From RGIG4140 sp045655105 (GTDB lineage: Bacteria > Pseudomonadota > Alphaproteobacteria > CAAHEQ01 > UBA3637), in NCBI GenBank assembly GCA_045655105.1, contig JAZOOQ010000038.1, positions 1 through 26,888 on the forward strand: DNA of 26,888 nucleotides, given 5' to 3'. Positions within the stretch are counted from its first letter, which is position 1; every line of letters begins with the position of its first letter. This document shows, piece by piece, positions 1 through 7,882 of the stretch. The notes beneath the pieces are model-generated. The model was not told where the DNA came from and ran no database searches. It worked only from the letters and a program-made list of their open reading frames with translations. Position numbers and translations under genes: made by a program.

Positions 1-666
1 ATTTCTGACAAAATTGAAATTGTTTTATTAAATAATCCGAAAGATATTTTAAAGTTAACAAATCAAATTATTGTTGCAAGTATTCATACACGGCATCGCC
101 ATAAAAAAATGCTTTTAGATTTGGGTGCAAATGTAATTACACTTGAAGAAATCTGTTGTACGCCCTCAGAATCGCACGGTTGGAGTGAGTTTGGGTTGCT
201 TGGATCAAATTATGCAGATTCAAATCGTTTAAAACTCTTTCCAAGGGATGCTGAAAATTTTTGCAATCATTTACAAAAATTAATTTTGGCAAAAACAGGT
301 AAAACAATTGAAGTGATGATTTATGGTGATGGAGGCTTCAAATGCCCAAAAACAAAGATTTGGGAATTCGCTGATCCTGTTGTTTCTCCCGGTTTTACAA
401 GTGGATTAAAAGGAATGCCAAATGAAGTGAAAATCAAAGCTGTTGCTGATAACAATGGTGGTGATTTGAATGAAGCTGTTAAATCAGCAATCGAAGAAAA
501 GAAAAAAGGAAATGACTCATATTCTCTTGGAACAACACCGCGTCAAATCACTGATTTGGTTGGTTCTCTTTGCGATTTAACAACGGGATCAGGAGATAAA
601 GGAACACCTGTTGTGTTAATTAAAGGTTATTTTGATGATTATTTAAAAGGAATTCCAACAGAATAA
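1..666 (+). CDS. Coenzyme F420-0:L-glutamate ligase-like protein (5' end outside window)
   Basis: The reading frame is open from base 1, so the start lies upstream; 221 codons plus stop are visible. The first ATG at 109 is internal, because about 36 in-frame residues before it (including VASIHTRHRHKK) look like protein. The stretch VMIYGDGGFKCPKTKIWEFA followed by DPVVSPGFTSGL resembles the F420-0:gamma-glutamyl ligase (CofE/FbiB) family, which adds glutamate to F420-0 or a similar acceptor. Family members also occur in bacteria with no obvious F420 metabolism, so the true substrate here is uncertain. The C-terminus DDYLKGIPTE is complete and is followed at once by a strong hairpin terminator. 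The family call rests on remembered motif similarity only. Confidence 0.6.
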   Translation: MSDKIEIVLLNNPKDILKLTNQIIVASIHTRHRHKKMLLDLGANVITLEEICCTPSESHGWSEFGLLGSNYADSNRLKLFPRDAENFCNHLQKLILAKTGKTIEVMIYGDGGFKCPKTKIWEFADPVVSPGFTSGLKGMPNEVKIKAVADNNGGDLNEAVKSAIEEKKKGNDSYSLGTTPRQITDLVGSLCDLTTGSGDKGTPVVLIKGYFDDYLKGIPTE

Positions 667-694
667 AAAAGGGGAGGTAATCCCTCCCTTTTTT
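665..694 (+). terminator. Rho-independent terminator of the F420-ligase-like gene
   Basis: GGGAGG (672-677) pairs with CCTCCC (683-688) around a 5-nt loop. The stem is extended by flanking A/T pairs and followed by a T run to 694. It overlaps the stop codon of the gene before it and separates that gene from the next. Confidence 0.9.
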
Positions 695-708
695 AAGGAT
701 ATAATAAA

Positions 709-1098
709 GTGAAAGAAAAAATATCATGTGTTTTTTACACATTAAAGCATAAAAGGGCTTTTTTAAAAATCGAAAAAACTTTTTTAGGGAGAAATACCTT
801 AAGAGGTTTTATGCATGATGTGGATAAAATTTTTCTTTATCTGTTTTGTTTTTGGATGAGTATAGAAGATATTCAAGAATTTCATAGAAAACATCAAAAA
901 CATCATGTGGATAATGAGTTGAAAAAAACGTATACTGATTTATTAGAAACAGTAATTGATTGGGAGTCTGCGAGATTTACAAAACTAGATAAACAGCTAA
1001 ATGCTTATGAAACGCTTATGAAATTTTATCCAGATAAACGGGAGTTTTTTTTACCGATTATTCAAAAATATTTACCAGATCAGATAATTGAAAAATAA
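709..1098 (+). CDS. Small conserved protein with HD and HxxHxxHH motifs (DUF5662-like)
   Basis: The 129-residue protein starts at GTG 709, with AAGGAT as a ribosome site at 695-700. It contains MHDVDK near residues 35-40 and HRKHQKHHVDN near 59-69, then DWESARFTKLDKQLNAYETL. The arrangement of His/Asp pairs resembles metal-binding HD-like proteins and in particular the small DUF5662 family found in bacteria and phages. No biochemical role is known to me. It lies 5 bp before the pnuC-like gene and is probably cotranscribed with it, which hints at a link to nucleotide or cofactor metabolism, but that is inference from position only. Confidence 0.6.
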   Translation: MKEKISCVFYTLKHKRAFLKIEKTFLGRNTLRGFMHDVDKIFLYLFCFWMSIEDIQEFHRKHQKHHVDNELKKTYTDLLETVIDWESARFTKLDKQLNAYETLMKFYPDKREFFLPIIQKYLPDQIIEK

Positions 1099-1103
1099 GA
1101 AAA

Positions 1104-1679
1104 ATGATTTTTGAAATTTTAGCAACATTTTTTGGTTTAATACAAGGAACACTCTCTCTTTTTAATAAGAGAATTCATTGGGTTTTTTATTTGCTTCAAT
1201 TGGTTGCGCTTGCAATATTTTCCTGGAATGAAAAACTTTATGGTGATGTTATTATTTCACTTGTTTTTATGGTGTTTTGTGTATTAGGCTTTTTTTACTG
1301 GAGTGCTGAAAAATATAAGAATATTTCTAAATGTTCTGTTAAAGAGCGTGTTTTATATTCGAGTGTTGTTTTAATGGGAACTCTTATTGGATATTATTTT
1401 TTAAAGGCAACGAACGATCCTTTACCTGCTTTAGATTCTTTTACAACTATTTTAAGTATTGTTGCTCTTTACTATATGATGAAACATAAAATTGACACAT
1501 GGTTTTTGTGGTTCACTGCTGATTTTGCTTATGTAATTCAATATGCCATGCTTGAAAATCCTGCACTTTATTTGTTGTCTTTATATGTGTTGTGGACAAT
1601 AATGGCCGCTCTTTCATATATTTATTGGCTTAATATGATGAAAAAAGAAGAAAAATTAAAGATTAATTGTAAATTTTAA
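1104..1679 (+). CDS. pnuC: PnuC-type nicotinamide riboside/vitamin transporter
   Basis: A 191-residue integral membrane protein with about seven hydrophobic segments. The opening (ATFFGLIQGTLSLFNKRIHW), the LYGD motif near residue 47, and the aromatic C-terminal helices (WFTADFAYVIQYAM, LWTIMAALSYIYW) match the PnuC transporter pattern. PnuC carriers move nicotinamide riboside by facilitated diffusion, and related Pnu carriers move thiamine or riboflavin. It is shorter than the E. coli protein but within the family range. The call is supported by the facing NAD-salvage operon: its last 17 bp overlap the end of nadE on the other strand. No nicotinamide riboside kinase gene is visible nearby, so the substrate could differ. 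The ribosome site is weak, which fits coupling to the upstream gene. Confidence 0.75.
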   Translation: MIFEILATFFGLIQGTLSLFNKRIHWVFYLLQLVALAIFSWNEKLYGDVIISLVFMVFCVLGFFYWSAEKYKNISKCSVKERVLYSSVVLMGTLIGYYFLKATNDPLPALDSFTTILSIVALYYMMKHKIDTWFLWFTADFAYVIQYAMLENPALYLLSLYVLWTIMAALSYIYWLNMMKKEEKLKINCKF

Positions 1680-2430
1680 TAACTGGTGGCATTTGCTTTC
1701 TTTTAAAGGCTGTTTTTTGATATTGAGATTTAATATTTTGAACAAGAGTTTTTTCTTCTTTTTTAACAGGTTTATCCCCTAAAATATGATCTTTTAAAAT
1801 ACGATCTAAAAGAGGATAAGGAGGCAAAGAATCGGTATCTTTTTGATTAAAATTAAGTTCTGCAGATGGCGTGCGATTTATAATTTCTTTTGGAATTAAA
1901 AATTTTCCTTCTTCATTATAAAGATGGGCTAATTGATAAACATCTGTTTTGTATAAATCCCCAATTGGTGCTAAAGATCCACTCATATCTGCTCCATAAA
2001 GAGTGCAATATCCCATTGCAGATTCAGATTTATTGCCACAAGATAAAAGCATCCAACCTTTTTCGTTTGAAAATGCCATACCAATAACCGTTCTGATTCT
2101 GGCTTGAATATTTTCTTCAGTAATGTTCGTTTGGATATTAAAGGGTAGTGTTTTTAAAAAGTTATCCACAAGTGTTTGAATATCAATTTCTTGATAATCA
2201 ATTGTATTTAAATCTGAAATTTTTTGAGCTAAATATAAGCTTTCTTTGGATGTATATTTTGTTTTCATCATTATGGCATGAACATGTTGTGGGCCTAATG
2301 CTTCAGCACAAATAGTTAAAACCAAAGCGCTATCAATTCCTCCTGAAAGACCAAAAACGACATCAGTAAAGCCATTGTTATGGCAAAATTTTTTTAAATC
2401 ATTTACTATTTTATCTTTAATTTTTTTCAT
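1663..2430 (-). CDS. nadE: NH3-dependent NAD+ synthetase NadE
   Basis: This 255-residue protein carries the N-type ATP pyrophosphatase loop SGGIDS at residues 29-34. Downstream, ENIQARIRTVIGMAF and LLSCGNKSESAMGY are the NAD synthetase signatures for binding deamido-NAD and ATP. No glutaminase domain is present, so it is the short ammonia-dependent form. It amidates nicotinate adenine dinucleotide to NAD, the last step of the pathway. It is the last gene of the operon pncA-nadM-pncB-nadE, 14 bp after pncB. Its 3' end overlaps the end of the convergent pnuC-like gene by 17 bp, and I see no terminator between them. Confidence 0.95.
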   Translation of the reverse strand: MKKIKDKIVNDLKKFCHNNGFTDVVFGLSGGIDSALVLTICAEALGPQHVHAIMMKTKYTSKESLYLAQKISDLNTIDYQEIDIQTLVDNFLKTLPFNIQTNITEENIQARIRTVIGMAFSNEKGWMLLSCGNKSESAMGYCTLYGADMSGSLAPIGDLYKTDVYQLAHLYNEEGKFLIPKEIINRTPSAELNFNQKDTDSLPPYPLLDRILKDHILGDKPVKKEEKTLVQNIKSQYQKTAFKRKQMPPVIKIYN

Positions 2431-2444
2431 TAAAAACCCCTTTA

Positions 2445-3911
2445 TTAATTTTTTTCACGTGCTTTGAATGATTTTTCTAAAGCTTTTTTTCTTAAATTAT
2501 TTCTGCTGATAAAAAGGCTTTTTTCAAGACCAGCAATATAAGTGTGTGGTGATTTTAGGCGCAAGTGTGTTTCATCTAAATGAGATAAATTTTCTTGTGC
2601 AAATTCACGAATTTTTGAAAGAGGTTTTGTCATTTCATCTTGGCTAACAACTCCATTTTTAATGACTTGAACCATTGGTCTATACGCTTTTTTTCCTTTT
2701 AAAAATGTTTTAATGCTTTCATTATCAATACGAACAGAGTCTAAATCTATGGCTAAAGAATCTTTATTTAAAATAGATTTACCTTCTTGATAAATAATAT
2801 CTCCAGCATATTTTTTATTTTCATCAATTAATCGAATAACGTCTGTTGCACCAGGAATTGTGGTTTTGATAGAAAGTTCAGAAACTTTAATAACATCTTT
2901 ATCTTCAGTTTTTTTTAGTTTGTAAACACCTCCTAGTGCCGGTTGGTCATAGCTTGTTGCAAGCATTGTTCCAACTCCAAAAATATCTATAGGGGCTTTT
3001 TGTTCTAAAATAAGGCTTTGAATTGTATATTCATCTAAATCATTTGAAGCAGTGATTTTGGTGTTATAAAAACCAGCATCATCTAGTAATTTTCGAACTT
3101 TTTTTGATAGATAAGCCAAATCACCAGAATCAAGTCGAACGCTTTTTAATGGAATTCCTGTTTCTTTTGAAGCAAGAATAGCATTTTTTGCCCCTTGAAT
3201 GGTATCATATGTGTCGATTAGCACACTTGCTCTTTTGGGGTCCGAAATCATATAATTTTTAAAAGCTTCTTTTTCTGAATCTTCTCTCATGATTAAACAA
3301 TGAGCCATTGTGCCAACAGCAGGAATATTATAATATCTTGCAGCTTCAACGTTTGATGTCCCATCAATTCCGCCGATATAAGCAGCCCTTGTTGGTGCAA
3401 ATCCTTGAGTATCTTGTGCGCGACGCAAACCCATTTCAAGAAGAGTTCTTTTTTTTCCATCAGATTGACTAGCTTGAACAATTCGACTAGCTTTTGTTGC
3501 AAATAAACTTTGAGCATTGATGATGTTTAAAATTCCTGTTTCAATCATAACAGCTTGCCATGCTGGACCGGTGACTCGAACAATGGGCTCATTTGGGAAT
3601 ACAATTTCTCCTTCTTTAAATGCATACATATCAATTTCAAGCTTTGATTCTTTAAGCATATTTAAAAAATTTTCTTTAAAGCCTAATGAGCGTAAAAACT
3701 TAATATCATCATCAGAATAATGCCAATCATTTAGCCATTCTAAAACTTCGGCTAATCCTGCTGTGAGTAAATATGCTCCTTGAAATGGATTTTTTCGAAT
3801 GAACATTTCATATGTTTCAATTTTATTATGTGTTCCTTGATCAAACATGGCCTGAGCCATTGTTAAGTGATATAAGTCGCAAAAAAGTGGTGAGAATAAA
3901 TTTCTTTTCAT
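2445..3911 (-). CDS. pncB: Nicotinate phosphoribosyltransferase PncB
   Basis: The protein (488 residues from the chosen start) opens with NLFSPLFCDLYHLTMAQAMF, the typical N-terminus of nicotinate phosphoribosyltransferases. It has GTMAH at residues 200-204, where the His is the one phosphorylated in the ATP-assisted reaction. VRLDSGDLAYLSKKVRKLLD and ITASNDLDEYTI form part of the phosphate-binding barrel. It converts nicotinate and PRPP to nicotinate mononucleotide. A longer frame reaches back to 3977, but that would run into nadM. ATG 3911 has AAGGAA at 7 bp spacing and the family-like N-terminus, so it is preferred. It lies 13 bp after nadM. Confidence 0.95.
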   Translation of the reverse strand: MKRNLFSPLFCDLYHLTMAQAMFDQGTHNKIETYEMFIRKNPFQGAYLLTAGLAEVLEWLNDWHYSDDDIKFLRSLGFKENFLNMLKESKLEIDMYAFKEGEIVFPNEPIVRVTGPAWQAVMIETGILNIINAQSLFATKASRIVQASQSDGKKRTLLEMGLRRAQDTQGFAPTRAAYIGGIDGTSNVEAARYYNIPAVGTMAHCLIMREDSEKEAFKNYMISDPKRASVLIDTYDTIQGAKNAILASKETGIPLKSVRLDSGDLAYLSKKVRKLLDDAGFYNTKITASNDLDEYTIQSLILEQKAPIDIFGVGTMLATSYDQPALGGVYKLKKTEDKDVIKVSELSIKTTIPGATDVIRLIDENKKYAGDIIYQEGKSILNKDSLAIDLDSVRIDNESIKTFLKGKKAYRPMVQVIKNGVVSQDEMTKPLSKIREFAQENLSHLDETHLRLKSPHTYIAGLEKSLFISRNNLRKKALEKSFKAREKN

Positions 3912-3924
3912 ATTAAATTCCTTT

Positions 3925-4389
3925 TTAAATAAGATGATGGATTTCTTTTGGTACATCATGTTTCCATGATGGGTCATTTAATTTGATTTTTTTTCGAATG
4001 ATTGTCCCAGAAATGGGATGCTTGTTTCTGTTAAATTGCTTAATTTTAAATCCCTCTTTTTCAAACAAATAACCATCTTGATCTATCCCGCAATAGTATG
4101 TATCAACATCAAAGGGGAGTTGCTGTTTAACAAAGGAAACCCATTTGGGTGGATTATTAATATCGTTAATTCCTTTAACAATTAGTTGACCTTTTTGGAT
4201 TTCATTGAAATAAATTTGATGAATCATTTCTTTTCTTTGTTCAAAAGAATAAGGATTTTTTTCATCAGTTTTATTAATGGAACCGATTAATAAAAGAACC
4301 TTTTTGTTTTCTTTTAGCATCTGATCAATAATCATTTTGTGACCTTTATGAAAGGGTTGTAACCTCATGATTGTTAGTGCGTTTAACAT
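3925..4389 (-). CDS. nadM: NMN/NaMN adenylyltransferase, NadM-like nucleotidyltransferase
   Basis: The 154-residue protein has the nucleotidyltransferase start IMRLQPFHKGH with HKGH at residues 14-17. The C-terminal ATP-binding motif ISGTIIR lies at 126-132. This layout matches the archaeal-type NMN adenylyltransferase (NadM) group rather than NadD. Some bacterial NadM proteins carry a Nudix domain; this one stops after the catalytic domain. In an operon with pncA, pncB and nadE it would adenylylate nicotinate mononucleotide (and perhaps NMN) between PncB and NadE. It starts 2 bp after the pncA stop, which suggests translational coupling. The exact substrate preference is inferred. Confidence 0.85.
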   Translation of the reverse strand: MLNALTIMRLQPFHKGHKMIIDQMLKENKKVLLLIGSINKTDEKNPYSFEQRKEMIHQIYFNEIQKGQLIVKGINDINNPPKWVSFVKQQLPFDVDTYYCGIDQDGYLFEKEGFKIKQFNRNKHPISGTIIRKKIKLNDPSWKHDVPKEIHHLI

Positions 4390-4391
4390 GA

Positions 4392-5006
4392 CTAACTCCT
4401 TTGATTTTGGAATTGTTTTAAAAAAGATTTTGCTGTTATTGTTTTAATTTTTCCTTTTTGTACTGCGTATTTAAATGGTTCTTCTTTTAAAACTTCTTCA
4501 GTTTGTTTTAAAATTCCTCGTGTTAAATCTGTTAAAATCGTAACTGGAATATCTCTTTTAACCCATCCTAAAAGAGCTGCCTTATTGCAAATATCTGAGG
4601 CAACTCCGCATAAAACAACTTCATCTGTTTCTTGAATGATTGGTTCATAAATGCCATCAATGCTTCCAGCCCACATATCGTATGTTGATTTTCTTAGGTG
4701 TTGAATAGCTCGAATTTTTGTTGTGAGATTTCCTTTATTGATGGCTAATAACCAACCAAGTGTTCCTTTTTCGCAGTGAAGGGGAAAGGTTTTAGATTCT
4801 TCTGTTTGAAAATAAGTTTCTTTAGAATGAGTATCATATGTCACAATGGCATTATTAAAAACGTTTCTAGGTAATTTTTCAAAAAAAGCTTCTGCGCGAG
4901 CAATGAGATGAGGATCACCTTTTCCATTGTCAAATGTTAATGCTCCACCAGGAGCAACAAAGTCATTTTGAAAATCAATTAGATTTAAAGTTAGTTTTTT
5001 TGCCAT
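4392..5006 (-). CDS. pncA: Nicotinamidase PncA (cysteine hydrolase family)
   Basis: A 204-residue isochorismatase-fold amidohydrolase that deamidates nicotinamide to nicotinate. The catalytic triad is visible: Asp11 in IDFQNDF, Lys106 in LRKSTYDMW, and Cys140 in CGVASDICNKAA. The metal site is suggested by YDTH (Asp58, His60) and His77 in FPLHCEKGT. The frame extends to ATG 5018, but that ATG overlaps GGAG (minus strand, 5016-5013). GGAG is ideally placed 6 nt before ATG 5006, so the shorter start is chosen. It is the first gene of the NAD-salvage operon, divergent from nrtR, with a promoter and a palindromic operator candidate directly upstream. Confidence 0.93.
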   Translation of the reverse strand: MAKKLTLNLIDFQNDFVAPGGALTFDNGKGDPHLIARAEAFFEKLPRNVFNNAIVTYDTHSKETYFQTEESKTFPLHCEKGTLGWLLAINKGNLTTKIRAIQHLRKSTYDMWAGSIDGIYEPIIQETDEVVLCGVASDICNKAALLGWVKRDIPVTILTDLTRGILKQTEEVLKEEPFKYAVQKGKIKTITAKSFLKQFQNQRS

Positions 5007-5032
5007 GTAAGACTCCATCAGTTATTTTCTTT

Positions 5033-5045
5033 TTGTTATTAACAA
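5033..5045. promoter_or_regulatory. Candidate NrtR operator at the pncA transcription start
   Basis: TTGTTATTAACAA is a perfect 6-1-6 palindrome. It covers the predicted start of the NAD-salvage operon, and a 13-bp near copy with one mismatch lies at the nrtR start (5157-5169). NrtR regulators bind palindromic sites next to NAD genes; the assignment of this site is inference. Confidence 0.55.
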
Positions 5046-5049
5046 TTTA

Positions 5050-5078
5050 TTATTATCATAAAGTAAAAAAGAAGTCAA
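5050..5078 (-). promoter_or_regulatory. Promoter of the pncA-nadM-pncB-nadE operon
   Basis: On the minus strand, TTGACT (5078-5073) and TAATAA (5055-5050) are 17 bp apart. The start point would fall near 5043, inside the palindrome at 5033-5045. Confidence 0.55.
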
Positions 5079-5123
5079 CTGTATTTTTTAATTAAAAAAG
5101 TGTGAAAAATTATGAAAAAGGGA

Positions 5124-5152
5124 TTGTTATTTAAAAAACAATATGTTATTAT
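5124..5152 (+). promoter_or_regulatory. Promoter of nrtR
   Basis: TTGTTA (5124-5129) and TATTAT (5147-5152) are separated by 17 bp. The start would be near 5159, within the palindrome at 5156-5170. Confidence 0.55.
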
Positions 5153-5155
5153 CAA

Positions 5156-5170
5156 TTTGTTTTTAACAAA
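5156..5170. promoter_or_regulatory. Second candidate NrtR operator, at the nrtR start
   Basis: TTTGTT-TTT-AACAAA is a perfect inverted repeat. Its inner 13 bases differ from the site at 5033-5045 at one position. A related but longer-spaced pair ATTGTT/AACAAT flanks 5123-5142. Binding here would autoregulate nrtR. Confidence 0.5.
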
Positions 5171-5191
5171 TTTTTTTTAACGAGGTTTAAA

Positions 5192-5953
5192 ATGTTTATC
5201 AAAAAGGCTGAAAAAGCATTTTTAAAGTCATATGATTCGTCCGCTTTTGAAAAATTATCTGTAACAACAGATTTATTGGTTTTTAGTATTTCTGATTTAA
5301 AAACAAATAATTACAGAAAATTATCTGAAAAGGTAATGAGTGTTTTTCTTGCGAATCGCGATCAATTTCCATTTAAAGATTGCTGGGGCCTTCCTGGTGG
5401 CTTTGTTTCTCCTGAAGAAACATTAGAAGAAACAGCTAAAAGAGTTTTGAGAGAAAAAATTCACTTAGATGATTTATATCTTGAGCAATTGTATACGTTT
5501 GGAGGTGTTGAACGTGATCCTCGTATGCGAATAATTTCCGTTGCTTATATGGCCCTGGTTGAGCGTTCTGATTTACCTTATTCGTTGCAACAATCTGATC
5601 ATTGGTTTAATATTTGTAGAGAAGAAAATAAATTTATCTTAAGAAATGAAAATAATTCAAGCATTGAAGTAGACTTAAATGCACCTTCTGCATTGGCATT
5701 TGATCATCATGAAATTATTAAAGTGGGTCTTGAAAGATTGAAAAATAAAATCGAATATACGGATTTGGCTTTTCATTTGGTTCCAAATGAATTTACTTTA
5801 ACAGAACTTCAAAATGTTTATGAAGCTGTTTTAGGTAAAAAGTTATTAGCACCAGCGTTTAGAAGAACGATTAAATCAAAAGTTATTGAAACGGGGAATA
5901 TGACTTCAGGTAGTGGTCATCGCCCATCTGCATTATTTAAATATAAAGCTTAA
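5192..5953 (+). CDS. nrtR: NrtR-type Nudix-related transcriptional regulator of NAD metabolism
   Basis: This 253-residue protein has a Nudix-like domain (about residues 20-140) and a C-terminal winged helix (about 165-253, LAFHLVPNEFTLTELQNVYE through AFRRTIKSKVIETGN). The Nudix box is degenerate: GGFVSPEETLEETAKRVLRE lacks the normal RExxEE metal ligands. That is typical of NrtR, where the domain senses ADP-ribose or other NAD-derived ligands instead of hydrolysing them. The C-terminal SGSGHRPSALFKYK also fits the family. It is divergent from pncA, and both promoters overlap matching palindromes, so it most likely represses the salvage operon and itself. The start ATG 5192 follows AACGAGG. 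Confidence 0.88.
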   Translation: MFIKKAEKAFLKSYDSSAFEKLSVTTDLLVFSISDLKTNNYRKLSEKVMSVFLANRDQFPFKDCWGLPGGFVSPEETLEETAKRVLREKIHLDDLYLEQLYTFGGVERDPRMRIISVAYMALVERSDLPYSLQQSDHWFNICREENKFILRNENNSSIEVDLNAPSALAFDHHEIIKVGLERLKNKIEYTDLAFHLVPNEFTLTELQNVYEAVLGKKLLAPAFRRTIKSKVIETGNMTSGSGHRPSALFKYKA

Positions 5954-5955
5954 AA

Positions 5956-7176
5956 TCACCTTTTTTTAGCATTTTTATATGTGACGTATTCGCCTTTCAT
6001 GGTGCAACACCACATCTGTGTTAATAAATTATTCCAAAATGCAAGAGTTTGAATGGTAAAGAAAAAGGCAATATAAAAATAAACCCATATAAGATGCATA
6101 AATAAAAAGAAAATGATTGTTGCGTGAATAGAAAGTTGATGTGCAAACATTGAATAAATGATACTCGATGGAATAACGAATAATACGGATAATTTAATCC
6201 ATAAAGAATGTTTTTTGGGAACCAAAATATATGTGAAAACATAGGCAACAACAATACCTAACATCGAAGATAAAGAGGTAATTGATTTTGCATTTATAAG
6301 AGTACCATAACCTGTTTTTAAAAGTGGTAAAAAAGTGTTTTGTGTATAATAAATTAAAATACCAACTAGAAAAATATTTAAGGTAACTCCAATCCAAAAT
6401 TTAATGATATAAACTGGTTTTTTTATGCCATATAAAAAAGCCTTTGAAATGAGCCGTAGTTTGAGTGGGCCTGTTAAAACCATTATAATAACAGTAAAAA
6501 CGTAAGAAATAGCGCAAATGGGGATGAGATAGAGTAGTGCCAGTGGCAGTTGATCTAATTTAAGTAGAAAGATATTGCTTATGCCTGGTTGTTGTTTTAA
6601 AACATGGATTACAAAATTTGACCAAAGGGTAACGATTGATGAAAACCATATATAGCTAAAAACAAGCAACATAAATGACTTAAAAAAATATCTTTTAAAA
6701 GAAAACGCACCATAGACTTGTTTTACTGATGTGAATGAAAAATAAGAAAAGAGGCTAAACCAAAGTGCTTGCCAAAAAGCATATAAAAACGTTGTGATTA
6801 GATAAAATCCAATCCCATTTTGGATTTTTTTATTTTCAATAAAATAAATCAGTTGATAAAAACAATCTGGTCGTCCCCAAATAATGCGAAATAGGGTAAC
6901 CAAGACTGTTGAAGCAATTAACAAAAAAATAAATGTGGAGATAAATGATATAGGACTAAATGAAAATTTAAATGCTTTAATAATAGAAAACTTTTCCAAA
7001 TCAATAAGTGATAAATTTGTTTGGTGTAATTTTTTATGTTGATTATTTAAAGCTGTTTTGTGGCAATGATAGGCTTTTTCACTTATCATTCCATTCTTAA
7101 GCATAAATTCTAAGTTTTCAAATTCTTGTCTATCAACCAAAACAATATTCCCCCCTTGTGAAGGAAATAATAGCAT
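5956..7176 (-). CDS. Polytopic membrane protein with short SHOCT-like N-terminus, unknown function
   Basis: I do not recognise the family. About eight hydrophobic helices follow a soluble N-terminal stretch of roughly 65 residues. Within that stretch, ENLEFMLKNGMISEKAYHCH resembles the SHOCT motif (a short helix-turn with an L...G.I...E pattern) that often precedes or follows membrane domains. Two starts are possible. ATG 7176 gives 406 residues but has no ribosome site. TTG 7140 is preceded by a strong AAGGGGGG (7157-7150) at 9-nt spacing and gives 394 residues, and may be the real one. It begins 24 bp after the preceding minus-strand gene, so the two are probably cotranscribed. Its stop lies 2 bp from the convergent nrtR stop. 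Confidence 0.65.
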   Translation of the reverse strand: MLLFPSQGGNIVLVDRQEFENLEFMLKNGMISEKAYHCHKTALNNQHKKLHQTNLSLIDLEKFSIIKAFKFSFSPISFISTFIFLLIASTVLVTLFRIIWGRPDCFYQLIYFIENKKIQNGIGFYLITTFLYAFWQALWFSLFSYFSFTSVKQVYGAFSFKRYFFKSFMLLVFSYIWFSSIVTLWSNFVIHVLKQQPGISNIFLLKLDQLPLALLYLIPICAISYVFTVIIMVLTGPLKLRLISKAFLYGIKKPVYIIKFWIGVTLNIFLVGILIYYTQNTFLPLLKTGYGTLINAKSITSLSSMLGIVVAYVFTYILVPKKHSLWIKLSVLFVIPSSIIYSMFAHQLSIHATIIFFLFMHLIWVYFYIAFFFTIQTLAFWNNLLTQMWCCTMKGEYVTYKNAKKR

Positions 7177-7200
7177 TGTATGTTATAAAAAGCAAGAAGA

Positions 7201-7698
7201 TTAAATAAATGGATTATAGGCCCATTGCAATAAAGCTTGTCTTTGTTTTTTTCGACAGTTTAAATCAAGTGGTAGGCAATTTTTTTCAAGTTGTGCTTTA
7301 TGTCTTTTAAAAGAACGCCATCTTTGTATTTGAATAGTATCAACAGGTTCAATTCTACGTCCTAGATAATATCTGCAATACCATTGGAACCAACCTCTTG
7401 GATCGGGTTCTAATATCCATCCTTTTTGTTTCCATATAGACAAACTTTGCCTTGATTTAATTTGAAAACAATTTAGGGAAATGTTTGGTTTTTGGGGAGA
7501 TAATTTCGCATCTAAAAACCAATCTTTTGGGAATTCATTTTGGCAGTCTGTTAAATATTTTCCTTCAAAAACACCTAGTTCTAACATTTCTTTTGGAGAT
7601 AATTCAGGATAGAAAAGAGGGGAAAAATTTTTCCCTTCAGGTTCCTGAAGTGTGTAGGAATAGTTTTGTTGCATTTTATCAAAAACTTTGATTATCAT
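7201..7698 (-). CDS. Conserved uncharacterised protein with a DPRGWFQWYCRYYLGRR core
   Basis: The 165-residue soluble protein has strongly conserved-looking aromatic and cationic blocks: EPEGKNFSPLFYPELSPKEM, LGVFEGKYLTDC, KGWILEPDPRGWFQWYCRYY, and a C-terminus with NCRKKQRQALLQWAY. I recognise this as a widespread hypothetical family of about this size with no established role. The W/R/Y-rich centre could bind a nucleic acid or a cofactor, but that is a guess. No good ribosome site precedes ATG 7698, and an internal ATG at 7674 is an alternative. It is the first gene of a two-gene minus-strand unit with the membrane protein at 5956-7176. Confidence 0.75.
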   Translation of the reverse strand: MIIKVFDKMQQNYSYTLQEPEGKNFSPLFYPELSPKEMLELGVFEGKYLTDCQNEFPKDWFLDAKLSPQKPNISLNCFQIKSRQSLSIWKQKGWILEPDPRGWFQWYCRYYLGRRIEPVDTIQIQRWRSFKRHKAQLEKNCLPLDLNCRKKQRQALLQWAYNPFI

Positions 7699-7815
7699 TT
7701 AAATTAAATGGAAACAAATATTTTTGATGTAAAGTATACAAATGTATTAATGAAGATAAATTTATTATAGCTTTTGGGGATAAATAGTTTTGGTGATTCA
7801 TATTTAAGGCGCTTC

Positions 7816-7844
7816 TTGATTTTTTTTTAAAAACATGATAAAAT
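7816..7844 (+). promoter_or_regulatory. Promoter of the 251-aa/1204-aa/coaE unit
   Basis: TTGATT (7816-7821) and TAAAAT (7839-7844) are separated by 17 bp, with the start expected near 7851. A tiny frame, ATG 7849 to stop 7872 (7 residues), overlaps the 5' end of the message. Confidence 0.55.
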
Positions 7845-7882
7845 AAAAATGTTTGATTTTAAAGAAGAATAATGGGTTTAAT

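Noticed and set aside
3912..3977. Longer N-terminus for PncB
   Set aside because: It overlaps nadM, lacks a ribosome site, and family members begin close to the ATG at 3911.
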